The notes under the pieces: generated by a model
Told to the model about the DNA's origin: nothing
Seen by the model: only the letters and a program-made list of their open reading frames with translations
Databases searched by the model: none
Source of the DNA: Bacteroidota bacterium
GTDB taxonomy: Bacteria; Bacteroidota; Bacteroidia; Bacteroidales; Dysgonomonadaceae
Reading direction: 5' to 3'
Assembly (NCBI GenBank): GCA_023437305.1
Contig: JAEZGN010000014.1
Coordinates: forward strand, 1-14,520
Length of the DNA: 14,520 bases
Program-made: the position numbers and the translations under genes
Shown here: positions 1 through 6,720 of the stretch, piece after piece
Layout of the letters: each line of letters begins with the position of its first letter
How positions within the stretch are numbered: the stretch's first letter is position 1

Positions 1-238
1 ACATGAATATAAACCTCAAGCTTATATTCTTAGAAAATTAAAAAAGCGAACTGAAACCCTGTTTTCTCAATTGTGTGACCAATTTATGATTCGTAGAAAT
101 TACACCAAATCTTTTGATGGTTTCAAAAATAGAATATTATCTAAAATTATGGCTCTGACGGTTATACAACTCATAAATAAATTGAACAATCGAAATATTA
201 ACAACTTAAAATAAGTATTGCTTAAATGTACTACGAGC
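1..238 (+). mobile_element. Right end of an IS982-family insertion sequence (partial)
   Basis: This is the 3' part of an insertion sequence that enters from outside the window. It holds the transposase C-terminus and then about 23 bp of terminal sequence. The 12 bases at 224-235 are the exact reverse complement of 14292-14303, next to the left end of the IS at the other edge, which marks them as the terminal inverted repeat. The outer boundary is placed near 237-238; the exact last base and any target duplication cannot be fixed without the missing half. Confidence 0.8.
2..214 (+). CDS. IS982-family transposase, C-terminal fragment
   Basis: An open frame runs in from the window edge for 70 codons and stops at TAA 212-214. 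The translation contains RKLKKRTETLFSQLCDQFMI and then NYTKSFDGFKNRILSKI, with a tail rich in I/N/K. This matches the C-terminal region of IS982-family (DDE-type) transposases, which usually read R(K)-R-IETVFSQL and then K-SFxGFxxRIxxKI near their end. The start codon and most of the catalytic domain lie upstream of base 1, so nothing can be said about whether the enzyme is intact. The gene ends about 23 bp before the IS terminus, normal for this family. It has the same orientation as the second IS982 transposase at 14378. Family assignment is by recalled motif similarity. Confidence 0.8.
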   Translation, partial: HEYKPQAYILRKLKKRTETLFSQLCDQFMIRRNYTKSFDGFKNRILSKIMALTVIQLINKLNNRNINNLK

Positions 239-294
239 CAATATATAAATATCGAATACCACTCAAAAACAGAAAAAGTAAAGTCTTTGTTTGA

Positions 295-713
295 AGGCAT
301 ACATCCCCCGAATATAAAGGATTGGCAAACGATGCAACATGCGTATATCCTGCTTCTCGTCTCGTAATAGCACCTAATCAGTCTACATCTTATATCATGA
401 CTTCAACAGCATCGGTTATGCCGATTGTAGATACTGTTGAGGTTGGCGAGTACGGTGACAGCACGACTTTCTATCCAATGCCGTATCTGACGAATGACAA
501 TTTCTTCTTTTATAAGTCAGCATATGATATGGATCAGAAGAAAGTAATGAAATTAATCGCTGATATTCAACGTCATGTAGATCAGGGTATACCAACAATA
601 TTGTACACTAAAAGTAGCGATACAACTATGCACATAGGATTGGTTTGAAATCGTTGTACTATACCCACAGCCGAAAAGCGACAATAGACGAGAGTATTTC
701 GTGTTCTGTATAA
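295..713 (+). pseudogene. nrdE: nrdE remnant: class Ib ribonucleotide reductase alpha subunit, 3' end only, frameshifted
   Basis: Only the last ~140 codons of a ribonucleotide reductase large subunit remain. The 5' portion is missing and the remnant begins within ~70 bp of the IS982 end. Frame 1 (to 648) carries the NrdE-like segments RLVIAPNQSTSY, ASVMPIVDTVEVGEYGDSTT, YPMPYL and QRHVDQGIPTILYTKSSDTT. At about 626 the homology jumps to frame 3 (627-713), giving YAHRIGLKSLYYTHSRKAT and ending ISCSV. Roughly 8-10 codons expected between the two parts are absent, so a short out-of-frame deletion is inferred. The C-terminal redox-cysteine tail (usually CxxC-like) reads S-I-S-C, so the first cysteine is also lost. 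The gene is dead. The decayed nrdF follows 20 bp downstream, the usual order of a class Ib operon. Confidence 0.82.
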
Positions 714-733
714 ACTAAATAATAGAAAATAAA

Positions 734-1629
734 ATGACCGAGATAAAGAAATTCAAGGCGGTAAATTGGAATACTCCCGATAATGATTATGTGGGAACAA
801 AATCTCAAACAGTTCTGGATAGATACTGAATATATCCCTTCAAAAGACATCGATTCGTGGAAATCCCTTTTCCCCGAAATGCGTGAGGCTCATAAGAAGG
901 CATTAGGGGGATTGACTTTGCTGGATACACTGCAAAGTCATATTCTACCATTTTCACAACGGTAGCCACTACGGCCGAAATAGGCGCTATATTCGATTGG
1001 GCGTCTAATAATGAACAATTACAATTTAAAGCAAAAACAATCGATGCTAATTGCCAGAAATTAGATAAAACAAATGTAACCACAGAGGAGGTTTATATGG
1101 CTTTAGCATCATCCGTAATGCTCGAAACTTTTCTGTTTTATAGTAGCTTCGTTCTCCCTTTATGGTTAGCTGGACAAGGGCAAATGGTAGCCAGCTGCGA
1201 CATCATTAAGAAAATTGTAGCAGATGAATCAATACACGGGGTTTTCGTTGGATTGTTGGCTCAAGAGTTCTTTGCAACCTTCAGCGAGAAACAGACAAAC
1301 AAGGTTAAAGAAAACCTGTTTGAGTTAATGGACAAACTTTATGAGAATGAGTTAAAATATACCGATCATGTTTATGGGGATGTTGGCTTAACCAGTGATA
1401 TAAAAGAATATATTCCTTACAATGGGAATAAAGCCTTAAAGAACTTAGGATTCGAACCACGCTATGAAGTCGGTGAAGTTAATCCGATTGTCCTCAATGG
1501 CTTGAATGAGGAAACTACCCAGCAGGATTTTTTCTCCCAAAAATCGACTAATTGTGAAAAGACATTGGAAGTCGACATTTACATGATGATGATTTTAATA
1601 TGGATGAAGAATTAAGATTTGAAATATAG
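734..1629 (+). pseudogene. nrdF: nrdF pseudogene: class Ib ribonucleotide reductase beta subunit, multiple frameshifts and an internal deletion
   Basis: NrdF homology is spread over several frames. ATG 734 begins MTEIKKFKAVNWNTPDND. Near 791 homology shifts to the frame of WEQNLKQFWIDTEY and runs to LTLLDTLQ. Near 932-941 it shifts again to AKSYSTIFTTVATTAEI and continues through SVMLETFLFYSSF and IVADESIHGVF to DFFSQKST. Near 1571-1581 it shifts once more to LHDDDFNMDEEL, stopping at TAG 1627-1629. The second shift coincides with loss of about 30-40 codons that normally include the E-x-x-H pair (E98/H101 in E. coli NrdF numbering) of the di-metal site. The aspartate of LLDTLQ, the radical tyrosine of AKSY and the later E and DESxH ligands remain. 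With two metal ligands gone and three frame breaks, the product cannot be functional. Short frames within it (783-965, 1097-1615) are fragments, not genes. Confidence 0.88.
932..941 (+). other. Deletion junction with probable 10-bp microhomology inside nrdF
   Basis: The ten bases gcaaagtcat read as the end of LQSH in the upstream frame and as AKSY in the downstream frame. Both readings are the expected NrdF sequence at their own positions, some 30-40 codons apart in intact homologues. This suggests that the ancestral gene carried the same ten bases twice and lost the interval by recombination or slippage between them. This is inferred from family knowledge; the ancestral sequence is not present here. 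Confidence 0.6.
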
Positions 1630-1630
1630 C

Positions 1631-1750
1631 ATGAAGAAAGTTTTACTTCATTGTTGTTATATACCATATTCAGCACTCATCATCGAATGGATGTTGAACA
1701 GTAATAGATGTCAGATTAAAATATTCTTAAATAACTTATTGAAAACTTGA
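1631..1750 (+). pseudogene. queH-like remnant (epoxyqueuosine reductase QueH N-terminus)
   Basis: A 39-codon frame starts one base after the nrdF stop and reads MKKVLLHCCYIPYSALIIEW and then MLNSN. This resembles the QueH (DUF208) N-terminus, which typically begins with a V-L-L-H-x-CCAPCS-like motif followed by (A)IIEWML. QueH reduces epoxyqueuosine to queuosine in tRNA. Here the second cysteine pair of the motif is changed: the site reads HCCYIPYS, so the cysteine normally after A-P is tyrosine. The expected YFNPN-type continuation is replaced by unrelated AT-rich sequence, and the frame stops at TGA 1748-1750 after a fifth of the usual length. It is therefore a truncated, decaying fragment. 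Its 3' end overlaps the promoter region of the downstream cobalamin riboswitch. The length is small, so identification is moderate. Confidence 0.55.
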
Positions 1751-1779
1751 TTTTTTATCAAAAAAGATTAATACCTTTG
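1747..1779 (+). promoter_or_regulatory. Probable Bacteroidota-type promoter for the btu operon
   Basis: TACCTTTG at 1772-1779 fits the Bacteroidota -7 consensus TAnnTTTG. A TTG at 1747-1749 could be the -33 element, with a spacing of 22 bases, slightly longer than the usual 19-21. Transcription would start around 1785, just ahead of the riboswitch aptamer, the expected position. Confidence 0.5.
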
Positions 1780-1785
1780 TCTAGA

Positions 1786-1965
1786 TTTTGGTGTCATGTT
1801 TCCGATCCACGGAAAATGAAAAAGGGAATCAGGTGTAAATCCTGAACAGTGCCCGCTGCTGTAAGCTCCGCCAGAAATCTTTGAACAATACTCAAATCCA
1901 CTGTTCGAAAAAGAATGGGAAGGACGATTCAAAGATGGAGCAAGTCAGAAAACCTGCCAAGATTG
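1786..1965 (+). ncRNA. Cobalamin (B12) riboswitch aptamer
   Basis: The core reads ggtgtcatgtttccgatcc, then gggaatcaggtg, aaatcctgaacagtgcccgc and tgctgtaagc. It ends with the B12 box agtcagaaaacctgcc at 1943-1958. These are the conserved elements of the AdoCbl/cobalamin riboswitch in their usual order and spacing. The variable stem between them (about 1875-1935) includes ctttgaa and ttcaaag, which can pair. It lies directly upstream of the BtuB-type receptor gene and should lower expression of the uptake operon when cobalamin is abundant. The 5' end is approximate. Confidence 0.93.
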
Positions 1966-2020
1966 ATTAGTTTTAAAGCTTTCGGGAAGTAAAGCTGAAG
2001 ACGCCGATGAAAAATCAATC
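1961..2020 (+). promoter_or_regulatory. Probable riboswitch expression platform
   Basis: Immediately after the B12 box, gattgatt (1961-1968) is complementary to aatcaatc (2013-2020). Nested inside, agcttt (1977-1982) can pair with aaagct (1991-1996) around the loop cgggaagt. No U-tract follows, so this does not look like an intrinsic terminator. Control at translation, or by another mechanism, is more likely. The start codon lies 108 bases further on, so the exact mechanism is not visible. Confidence 0.4.
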
Positions 2021-2128
2021 AGTTTTGAAAATTTACTTGGGCGTTTCGGACGTTTAGATTTTTATCAATTAATCTTCAATTGTTTTATTTTCTGTGAGCT
2101 ATTGGATAATTTTCAATCAGCGAAAAAG

Positions 2129-4225
2129 ATGTATTGTATCCGTACTACGAGAAACGTTGAACAATCTGTTTTTATATCCTTCCTCATGGGAATATCTATT
2201 ATTTTCTCTTGTTCCATTCAAGCACAGGCATTAAAACCGAAAAATATTGTAATCAATAAAACTGATTCTCTTATAACCGGGGGGGGAAATATTACAGATT
2301 CAGTATATCAGTTAAAGGATATTGTTGTTGTAGGAAAGACAATAAATAAAGTGGTTATTCCTGCCCAGGTAATGACTGTTAAGGATATTGAGCGGCTCAA
2401 TGCTCTTTCGGTTGCTGATGCAATACGCTATTTTTCAGGAGTCCAGTTGAAAGATTATGGCGGCGTAGGCGGGTTGAAAACCATAAACATCCGCAGTATG
2501 GGGACAAACCATATGGGCGTATTTTATAATGGGATACAGCTGGGTAATGCGCAAAACGGACAAGTAGATTTGGGCAAGTTCTCACTTGAGAATATAGAAG
2601 AGATTTCGCTATATAATGGACAGAAGAGTAATGTATTCCAATCGGCGCGGGATTTTGGTGCCGCCGGCACAATATATCTGCAAACACGCACTCCAAAATT
2701 CAAAGAAGGCAAAACAAGTAATTTCCGTGCGTCTCTTCGTACCGGATCATTTGGTTTACTCAATCCAGCTATATTGATGGAACAAAAAATCAATGAAGGT
2801 CTCAGTGCGTCATTTAATGGAGAATGGACCAACGCTTCAGGTAAATATAAGTTTCGTTACCGGCGTCTGAACCCTTTGGGTGAAGTTGCATATGACACAA
2901 CAGCTGTTCGCAAGAATGGAGATATGAATGCTACCCGTTTAGAGGCTAGCCTTGACGGGAAATTACGGGAGCAAAACGGGAAATGGAAAATACATGCTTA
3001 TAATTATAATTCAGAGAGAGGTGTTCCCGGAGCAATCGTAAACAATGTATGGCGCAACGGTGAACGGCTTTGGGATGTAAATTCTTTCCTGCAAGGTTCT
3101 TTGGAAATGGATGTGGCAAAACATTACAGGACCCGTATTAATGCGAAATATGCAGTAGACAAGACCCATTATGTCAATAATGACTATAGGTTGGTTACTA
3201 TTGATAATATATATAAACAAAAAGAGATTTATTTTTCATCTGCAAACGTCTATGACTTGATGAAAAACTGGGATATCTCAGCATCTTATGACTTTCAGTG
3301 GAATATACTTGATGCAGACCTTAAAGATTTTCCATTCCCGACACGCTATACTCACTGGGGCTCTTTGGCTACATCGTATAATAGTGACCGATTTAAGATT
3401 CAAGCCAGTATCTTGGGCACATTTGTTCACGAATCAGTAGAAAGATATTCTAAAGCATCGGATAAAAATGAGGCTACCCCTGCTGTGTTTGTGGCATATA
3501 AAATGCTAAGAAGCGAATTTCTTTGGCTTCAGGCATTTTACAAAAAGATATTCCGTATGCCCACATTTAATGACCTCTACTATACAGATATGGGCAATGT
3601 TAATCTGAAACCGGAATATGCAACCCAGTATAATCTTGGGATAAATTATACAAAAGAGTTTGACCGCGGGATTTACCGTCGTCTTAACATCCAGATAGAT
3701 GCTTATTATAATGAGATAACAGATAAGATAATAGCTTATCCGAAAGGACAACAGTTTCGCTGGACAATGCTAAATCTGGGAAAGGTCGATATTAAAGGGA
3801 TAGATGTCTCTGCAATCAATAGTTTTCAAATAGAGCAGGTACAGATCAATTCAAAGTTACAATATACCTACCAGAAAGCACAGGACTTTACCAATCTGGC
3901 TGATACTTATTACGGAGATCAGATCCCATATATTCCCTGGCATAGCGGTTCGTTCATTGCCGGAGCAGATTGGCGTGGCTGGTCTCTCAATTACAGTTTC
4001 ATCTATGTGGGTGAAAGATATAATCAACAGGAAAATATTAGATATAATTATACCCAACCATGGTACACGCACGATTTATCACTGGCTAGAGTATTCATGT
4101 TGAAAAAAAATCTGATAAAGGTTTCGTGTGAGGTAAATAATGTAATGAATCAGAATTATGATGTAATACTGAATTATCCGATGCCTCTAAGGAATTTCCG
4201 TTTATCGGTGAGTATAGAATTATAA
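2129..4225 (+). CDS. btuB: BtuB-type TonB-dependent outer-membrane corrinoid transporter
   Basis: This gene encodes a 698-residue outer-membrane receptor that imports cobalamin and related corrinoids using TonB energy. From ATG 2129 there is a basic N-terminus, a hydrophobic stretch (about 14-29) and a cleavage-like site after QAQA (34). A TonB-box-like segment, QLKDIVVVG, follows at about 61-69. The plug domain (roughly 75-190) includes VADAIRYFSGVQ, KTINIRSMG and GVFYNGIQLGN, and the rest is beta-barrel ending in the aromatic-rich C-terminus NFRLSVSIEL. Length is normal for a plug-plus-barrel receptor; there is no extra carboxypeptidase-like N-terminal domain of the SusC kind. An in-frame TTG at 2102 was not chosen because the ATG gives a compact signal peptide. 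The riboswitch upstream and the BtuG-like gene four bases downstream support the corrinoid assignment. A run of eight G at 2279-2286 lies in the linker before the TonB box. Confidence 0.9.
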   Translation: MYCIRTTRNVEQSVFISFLMGISIIFSCSIQAQALKPKNIVINKTDSLITGGGNITDSVYQLKDIVVVGKTINKVVIPAQVMTVKDIERLNALSVADAIRYFSGVQLKDYGGVGGLKTINIRSMGTNHMGVFYNGIQLGNAQNGQVDLGKFSLENIEEISLYNGQKSNVFQSARDFGAAGTIYLQTRTPKFKEGKTSNFRASLRTGSFGLLNPAILMEQKINEGLSASFNGEWTNASGKYKFRYRRLNPLGEVAYDTTAVRKNGDMNATRLEASLDGKLREQNGKWKIHAYNYNSERGVPGAIVNNVWRNGERLWDVNSFLQGSLEMDVAKHYRTRINAKYAVDKTHYVNNDYRLVTIDNIYKQKEIYFSSANVYDLMKNWDISASYDFQWNILDADLKDFPFPTRYTHWGSLATSYNSDRFKIQASILGTFVHESVERYSKASDKNEATPAVFVAYKMLRSEFLWLQAFYKKIFRMPTFNDLYYTDMGNVNLKPEYATQYNLGINYTKEFDRGIYRRLNIQIDAYYNEITDKIIAYPKGQQFRWTMLNLGKVDIKGIDVSAINSFQIEQVQINSKLQYTYQKAQDFTNLADTYYGDQIPYIPWHSGSFIAGADWRGWSLNYSFIYVGERYNQQENIRYNYTQPWYTHDLSLARVFMLKKNLIKVSCEVNNVMNQNYDVILNYPMPLRNFRLSVSIEL
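2279..2286 (+). repeat. G8 homopolymer near the 5' end of btuB
   Basis: Eight consecutive G occur in an otherwise AT-rich gene, encoding the glycines of TGGGN between the signal peptide and the TonB box. A one-base slip would frameshift the receptor about 50 codons in. The tract is visible directly; slippage is only a possibility. Confidence 0.9.
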
Positions 4226-4229
4226 GAAA

Positions 4230-5399
4230 ATGAGACGCTTTATTTACATAATATGCATCGCTTTACTACTGCCTTTCTTAGGATGTAGAGAAGATGAATT
4301 GGTGCTTCCAACAGAGTATGACTTATTGCCTATTCCGGAAAACCTAGAAGCAAATCCTGCCCGTATGTACTTGCTCAATGAAGGTAATATGGGGAGCAAC
4401 AAAGCCAGTATAGATGTTGTAGATTTCAGAACGGGAATCTATAACCGAAATATCTATCCGGAGAAAAACCCGACAGTCGTTAAAGAATTAGGCGATGTAG
4501 GCAACGATATTCAAGTATATCGCGGACGCTTATATGCTGTGATAAACTGCTCTCATAAAGTAGAAGTCATGGATGCTGCTACAGGAGTAAGAATTATGCA
4601 GTTTGAAATCCCCAATTGCAGGTATATTCGTTTTTATGGGAATTATGCTTATGTAACATCATATGTGGCTCCAGTACTAATAGATCCGGCAGCGCCTCAG
4701 GGAGCTGTTTATCGCATTGACTTACGGACAAACCGAATCGTTTCAAGAGCAGTAGTCGGTTTCCAGCCAGAAGAACTGGAAATTCGAGACGGATTGATAT
4801 TTGTCGCTAATTCAGGTGGATACCGAGCACCTAACTATGACAATACCATCTCTATAATAGATATAAACCGATATAAACAAGTGACCCAGATACCAGTTGC
4901 TATAAATCTGCACCGGTTGAAAATCGATAAGAATGGTAAAATATGGGTGTCTTCGCGTGGTGACTATAAGTCGATAGGTTCTAATCTGTATGTACTGAAA
5001 AAAACGGACAAGAGCCCATGGTCTTATGAGATCGAGAAAACAATGAACATTCCGTGTACAAATATGGCTCTTAAAGGAGACTCTCTCTATGTCTATAGTG
5101 TTGAATTCAATTTCGAAACGCAGAAAAACGCTGTAACATATGGAATCATTGATGTAAATAAGATGGAACTGGTAAGTAACAGCTTTATTAGTGATGGGAC
5201 GGAGAATGAGATTACAGTTCCATATGGTATCGCAATTCATCCGGTAACCAATGAAATATTTGTAACCGATGCCAAAAACTATGTATCCAGTGGAGTTTTA
5301 CACTGCTATGGACCTGATGGGAAAAAAAGATGGAGTGTGCGGACTGGAGATATACCGGCTCATATGGCATTTTATAACGTAACAGAAGAATCCGAATAA
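4230..5399 (+). CDS. btuG: BtuG-type surface beta-propeller lipoprotein, corrinoid capture
   Basis: The 389-residue product starts four bases after the btuB stop. It has a lipoprotein signal peptide with lipobox FLGC (Cys19), followed directly by REDE. Acidic residues at +2 to +5 are the Bacteroidota signal for export to the cell surface. The remainder is a YncE/DUF5074-like seven-bladed propeller: repeated strands such as RMYLLNEGNMG, IDVVDFRTG, RLYAVIN, VEVMDAATG, YAYVTSY, LIFVANSGG, KIWVSSRGDY and EIFVTDAKNY. In Bacteroides, BtuG proteins of this architecture sit on the extracellular face of BtuB, bind B12 extremely tightly and deliver it. Adjacency to btuB in the same order supports the same role. 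The stop overlaps the next start by one base (TAATG), suggesting translational coupling. Confidence 0.88.
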   Translation: MRRFIYIICIALLLPFLGCREDELVLPTEYDLLPIPENLEANPARMYLLNEGNMGSNKASIDVVDFRTGIYNRNIYPEKNPTVVKELGDVGNDIQVYRGRLYAVINCSHKVEVMDAATGVRIMQFEIPNCRYIRFYGNYAYVTSYVAPVLIDPAAPQGAVYRIDLRTNRIVSRAVVGFQPEELEIRDGLIFVANSGGYRAPNYDNTISIIDINRYKQVTQIPVAINLHRLKIDKNGKIWVSSRGDYKSIGSNLYVLKKTDKSPWSYEIEKTMNIPCTNMALKGDSLYVYSVEFNFETQKNAVTYGIIDVNKMELVSNSFISDGTENEITVPYGIAIHPVTNEIFVTDAKNYVSSGVLHCYGPDGKKRWSVRTGDIPAHMAFYNVTEESE

Positions 5400-6628
5400 T
5401 GAAAAGATACAAAATACAGTATATCGCAATTGTGTTTTTCACAATTATGCTTTTCGCTTGTCAGACAGAAGATCCGACCATGAGTTTGGGAATTCAAGAT
5501 ATGTATATTCTTCCCCGGATGCAGAAAGAAAAGCTTATCCCGGCATTTACCGGTCAGGGCTACAAATGGGTAGAAGTATTGTCCGATGGAAGAGATTCAT
5601 TAGTTTCAACAGAGAAAGATTACATTTTTCTGAAAGAAAAACCGGGCATATATAAAATGCGGTTCGAAATCATCGATCCTCTAAATTATATGAGAGAGGA
5701 AATAACATTTGTAGTTATTGAGGAACAAGTGGAATACAGACAAGGAATTACTAAAGTGTATGAATACGTTCCTGCTCCCGGACAATTTGTGAATAAAATG
5801 CCTGAGTATGAACCTGGCGACACAGAAGAAACAATGTGCAGGAAAGCAGAGGAAAACCTCTCTGCCGTAAGTATGATAGGAGTCAGCCTTGGTGCTTATG
5901 GAGGTTATATAACTTTTGGATTCGATCATACCATAATGAATGTAAAAGGGCAACGGGACTTTGAAGTCTACGGCAATTCATTTTATTCTTCGGGAGAGGC
6001 TGAGGCTAAAGGAGGAAGTAACGAGCCGGGAATCGTTATGGTTTCGTTCGATGCTAATATGAACGGGATTCCCGACGATGAGTGGTACGAACTGGCCGGA
6101 AGTGAGTACTATAAGAAAGAAACAATCAAAGAGTATGAAATCGTTTACTTCAAGCCTGATCTGGATAAAATTCCGACACCGGATAATGAATATGTATATC
6201 TAAATGATACGACATATATCAGATGGGAAAGTAGCCAAAAGGATTATGGCTATGTAAGTAAAAACATCTATCACGATCAAAGCTATTGGCCTTTATGGAT
6301 AGAAAACAAAACAATTACGTTTAAAGGAACAAAACTAGCTGACAACTATTATCTAATAGAAGGAGGAGCATCGACTCAATACATTCAGCAAGCCTATGAC
6401 TGGGGGTATGTGGATAATCATCCTAATTCAGCAGAAGATAAGTATGGAAACAAGTTAAGCTCTTTCGATATTGATTGGGCTGTAGACAAGAAAGGAAATA
6501 GAGTAAGGCTTCCCGGAGTCGATTTTATCAGGGTGTATACAGGGGTCAATCAATATTGCGGCTGGCTTGGTGAAACCTCTACCGAGATATATGGCGCAAA
6601 AAGCTTACACGTAGGTAGGAAGTATTAA
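5399..6628 (+). CDS. Surface lipoprotein with PKD-like module and a C-terminal domain shared with the next gene
   Basis: The 409-residue lipoprotein has lipobox LFAC (Cys21) followed by QTED, consistent with surface export. Residues ~50-110 look like an Ig/PKD-like beta module (YKWVEVLSDG, then KPGIYKMRFEI). From ~121 to the end lies a domain also found in the following gene: EYVPAPG, a G-x-FGFDHTIMN motif (173-181), an Asp/Asn-rich loop DANMNGIPDDEW (218-229) resembling a calcium-binding loop, and a final block with FDIDWAVD, KGNRVRLPGVDFIRVYTG and a WLGE segment. I do not recognise a named family. Position between the BtuG-like gene and other lipoproteins, with a one-base overlap to btuG, suggests an auxiliary corrinoid-binding protein. 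A BtuH-like role is possible, but homology to BtuH was not established. Biochemical function is unknown. Confidence 0.75.
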   Translation: MKRYKIQYIAIVFFTIMLFACQTEDPTMSLGIQDMYILPRMQKEKLIPAFTGQGYKWVEVLSDGRDSLVSTEKDYIFLKEKPGIYKMRFEIIDPLNYMREEITFVVIEEQVEYRQGITKVYEYVPAPGQFVNKMPEYEPGDTEETMCRKAEENLSAVSMIGVSLGAYGGYITFGFDHTIMNVKGQRDFEVYGNSFYSSGEAEAKGGSNEPGIVMVSFDANMNGIPDDEWYELAGSEYYKKETIKEYEIVYFKPDLDKIPTPDNEYVYLNDTTYIRWESSQKDYGYVSKNIYHDQSYWPLWIENKTITFKGTKLADNYYLIEGGASTQYIQQAYDWGYVDNHPNSAEDKYGNKLSSFDIDWAVDKKGNRVRLPGVDFIRVYTGVNQYCGWLGETSTEIYGAKSLHVGRKY

Positions 6629-6720
6629 TAGAGATAAATCTTAGACAAAGAGGTCGTTCGTTACTGATGCATTGAACAATGAACAAATATATATTCTAAC
6701 CAATTAATATTTTTTTTGCA

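Noticed and set aside
322..648. A 108-codon frame that could be called a small hypothetical protein
   Set aside because: It starts at TTG, aligns by motif with the interior of NrdE, and the homology continues in another frame to 713; it is a pseudogene fragment.
1097..1615. A 172-codon frame that could be annotated as a complete small protein
   Set aside because: NrdF homology extends in the same frame upstream to 932 and in another frame downstream to 1629, so the ATG is internal to a broken gene.
4812..5240. A 142-codon minus-strand frame opposite the BtuG-like gene
   Set aside because: It lies wholly opposite a convincing lipoprotein gene, has no recognisable domain or signal, and its composition is that of an antisense shadow.
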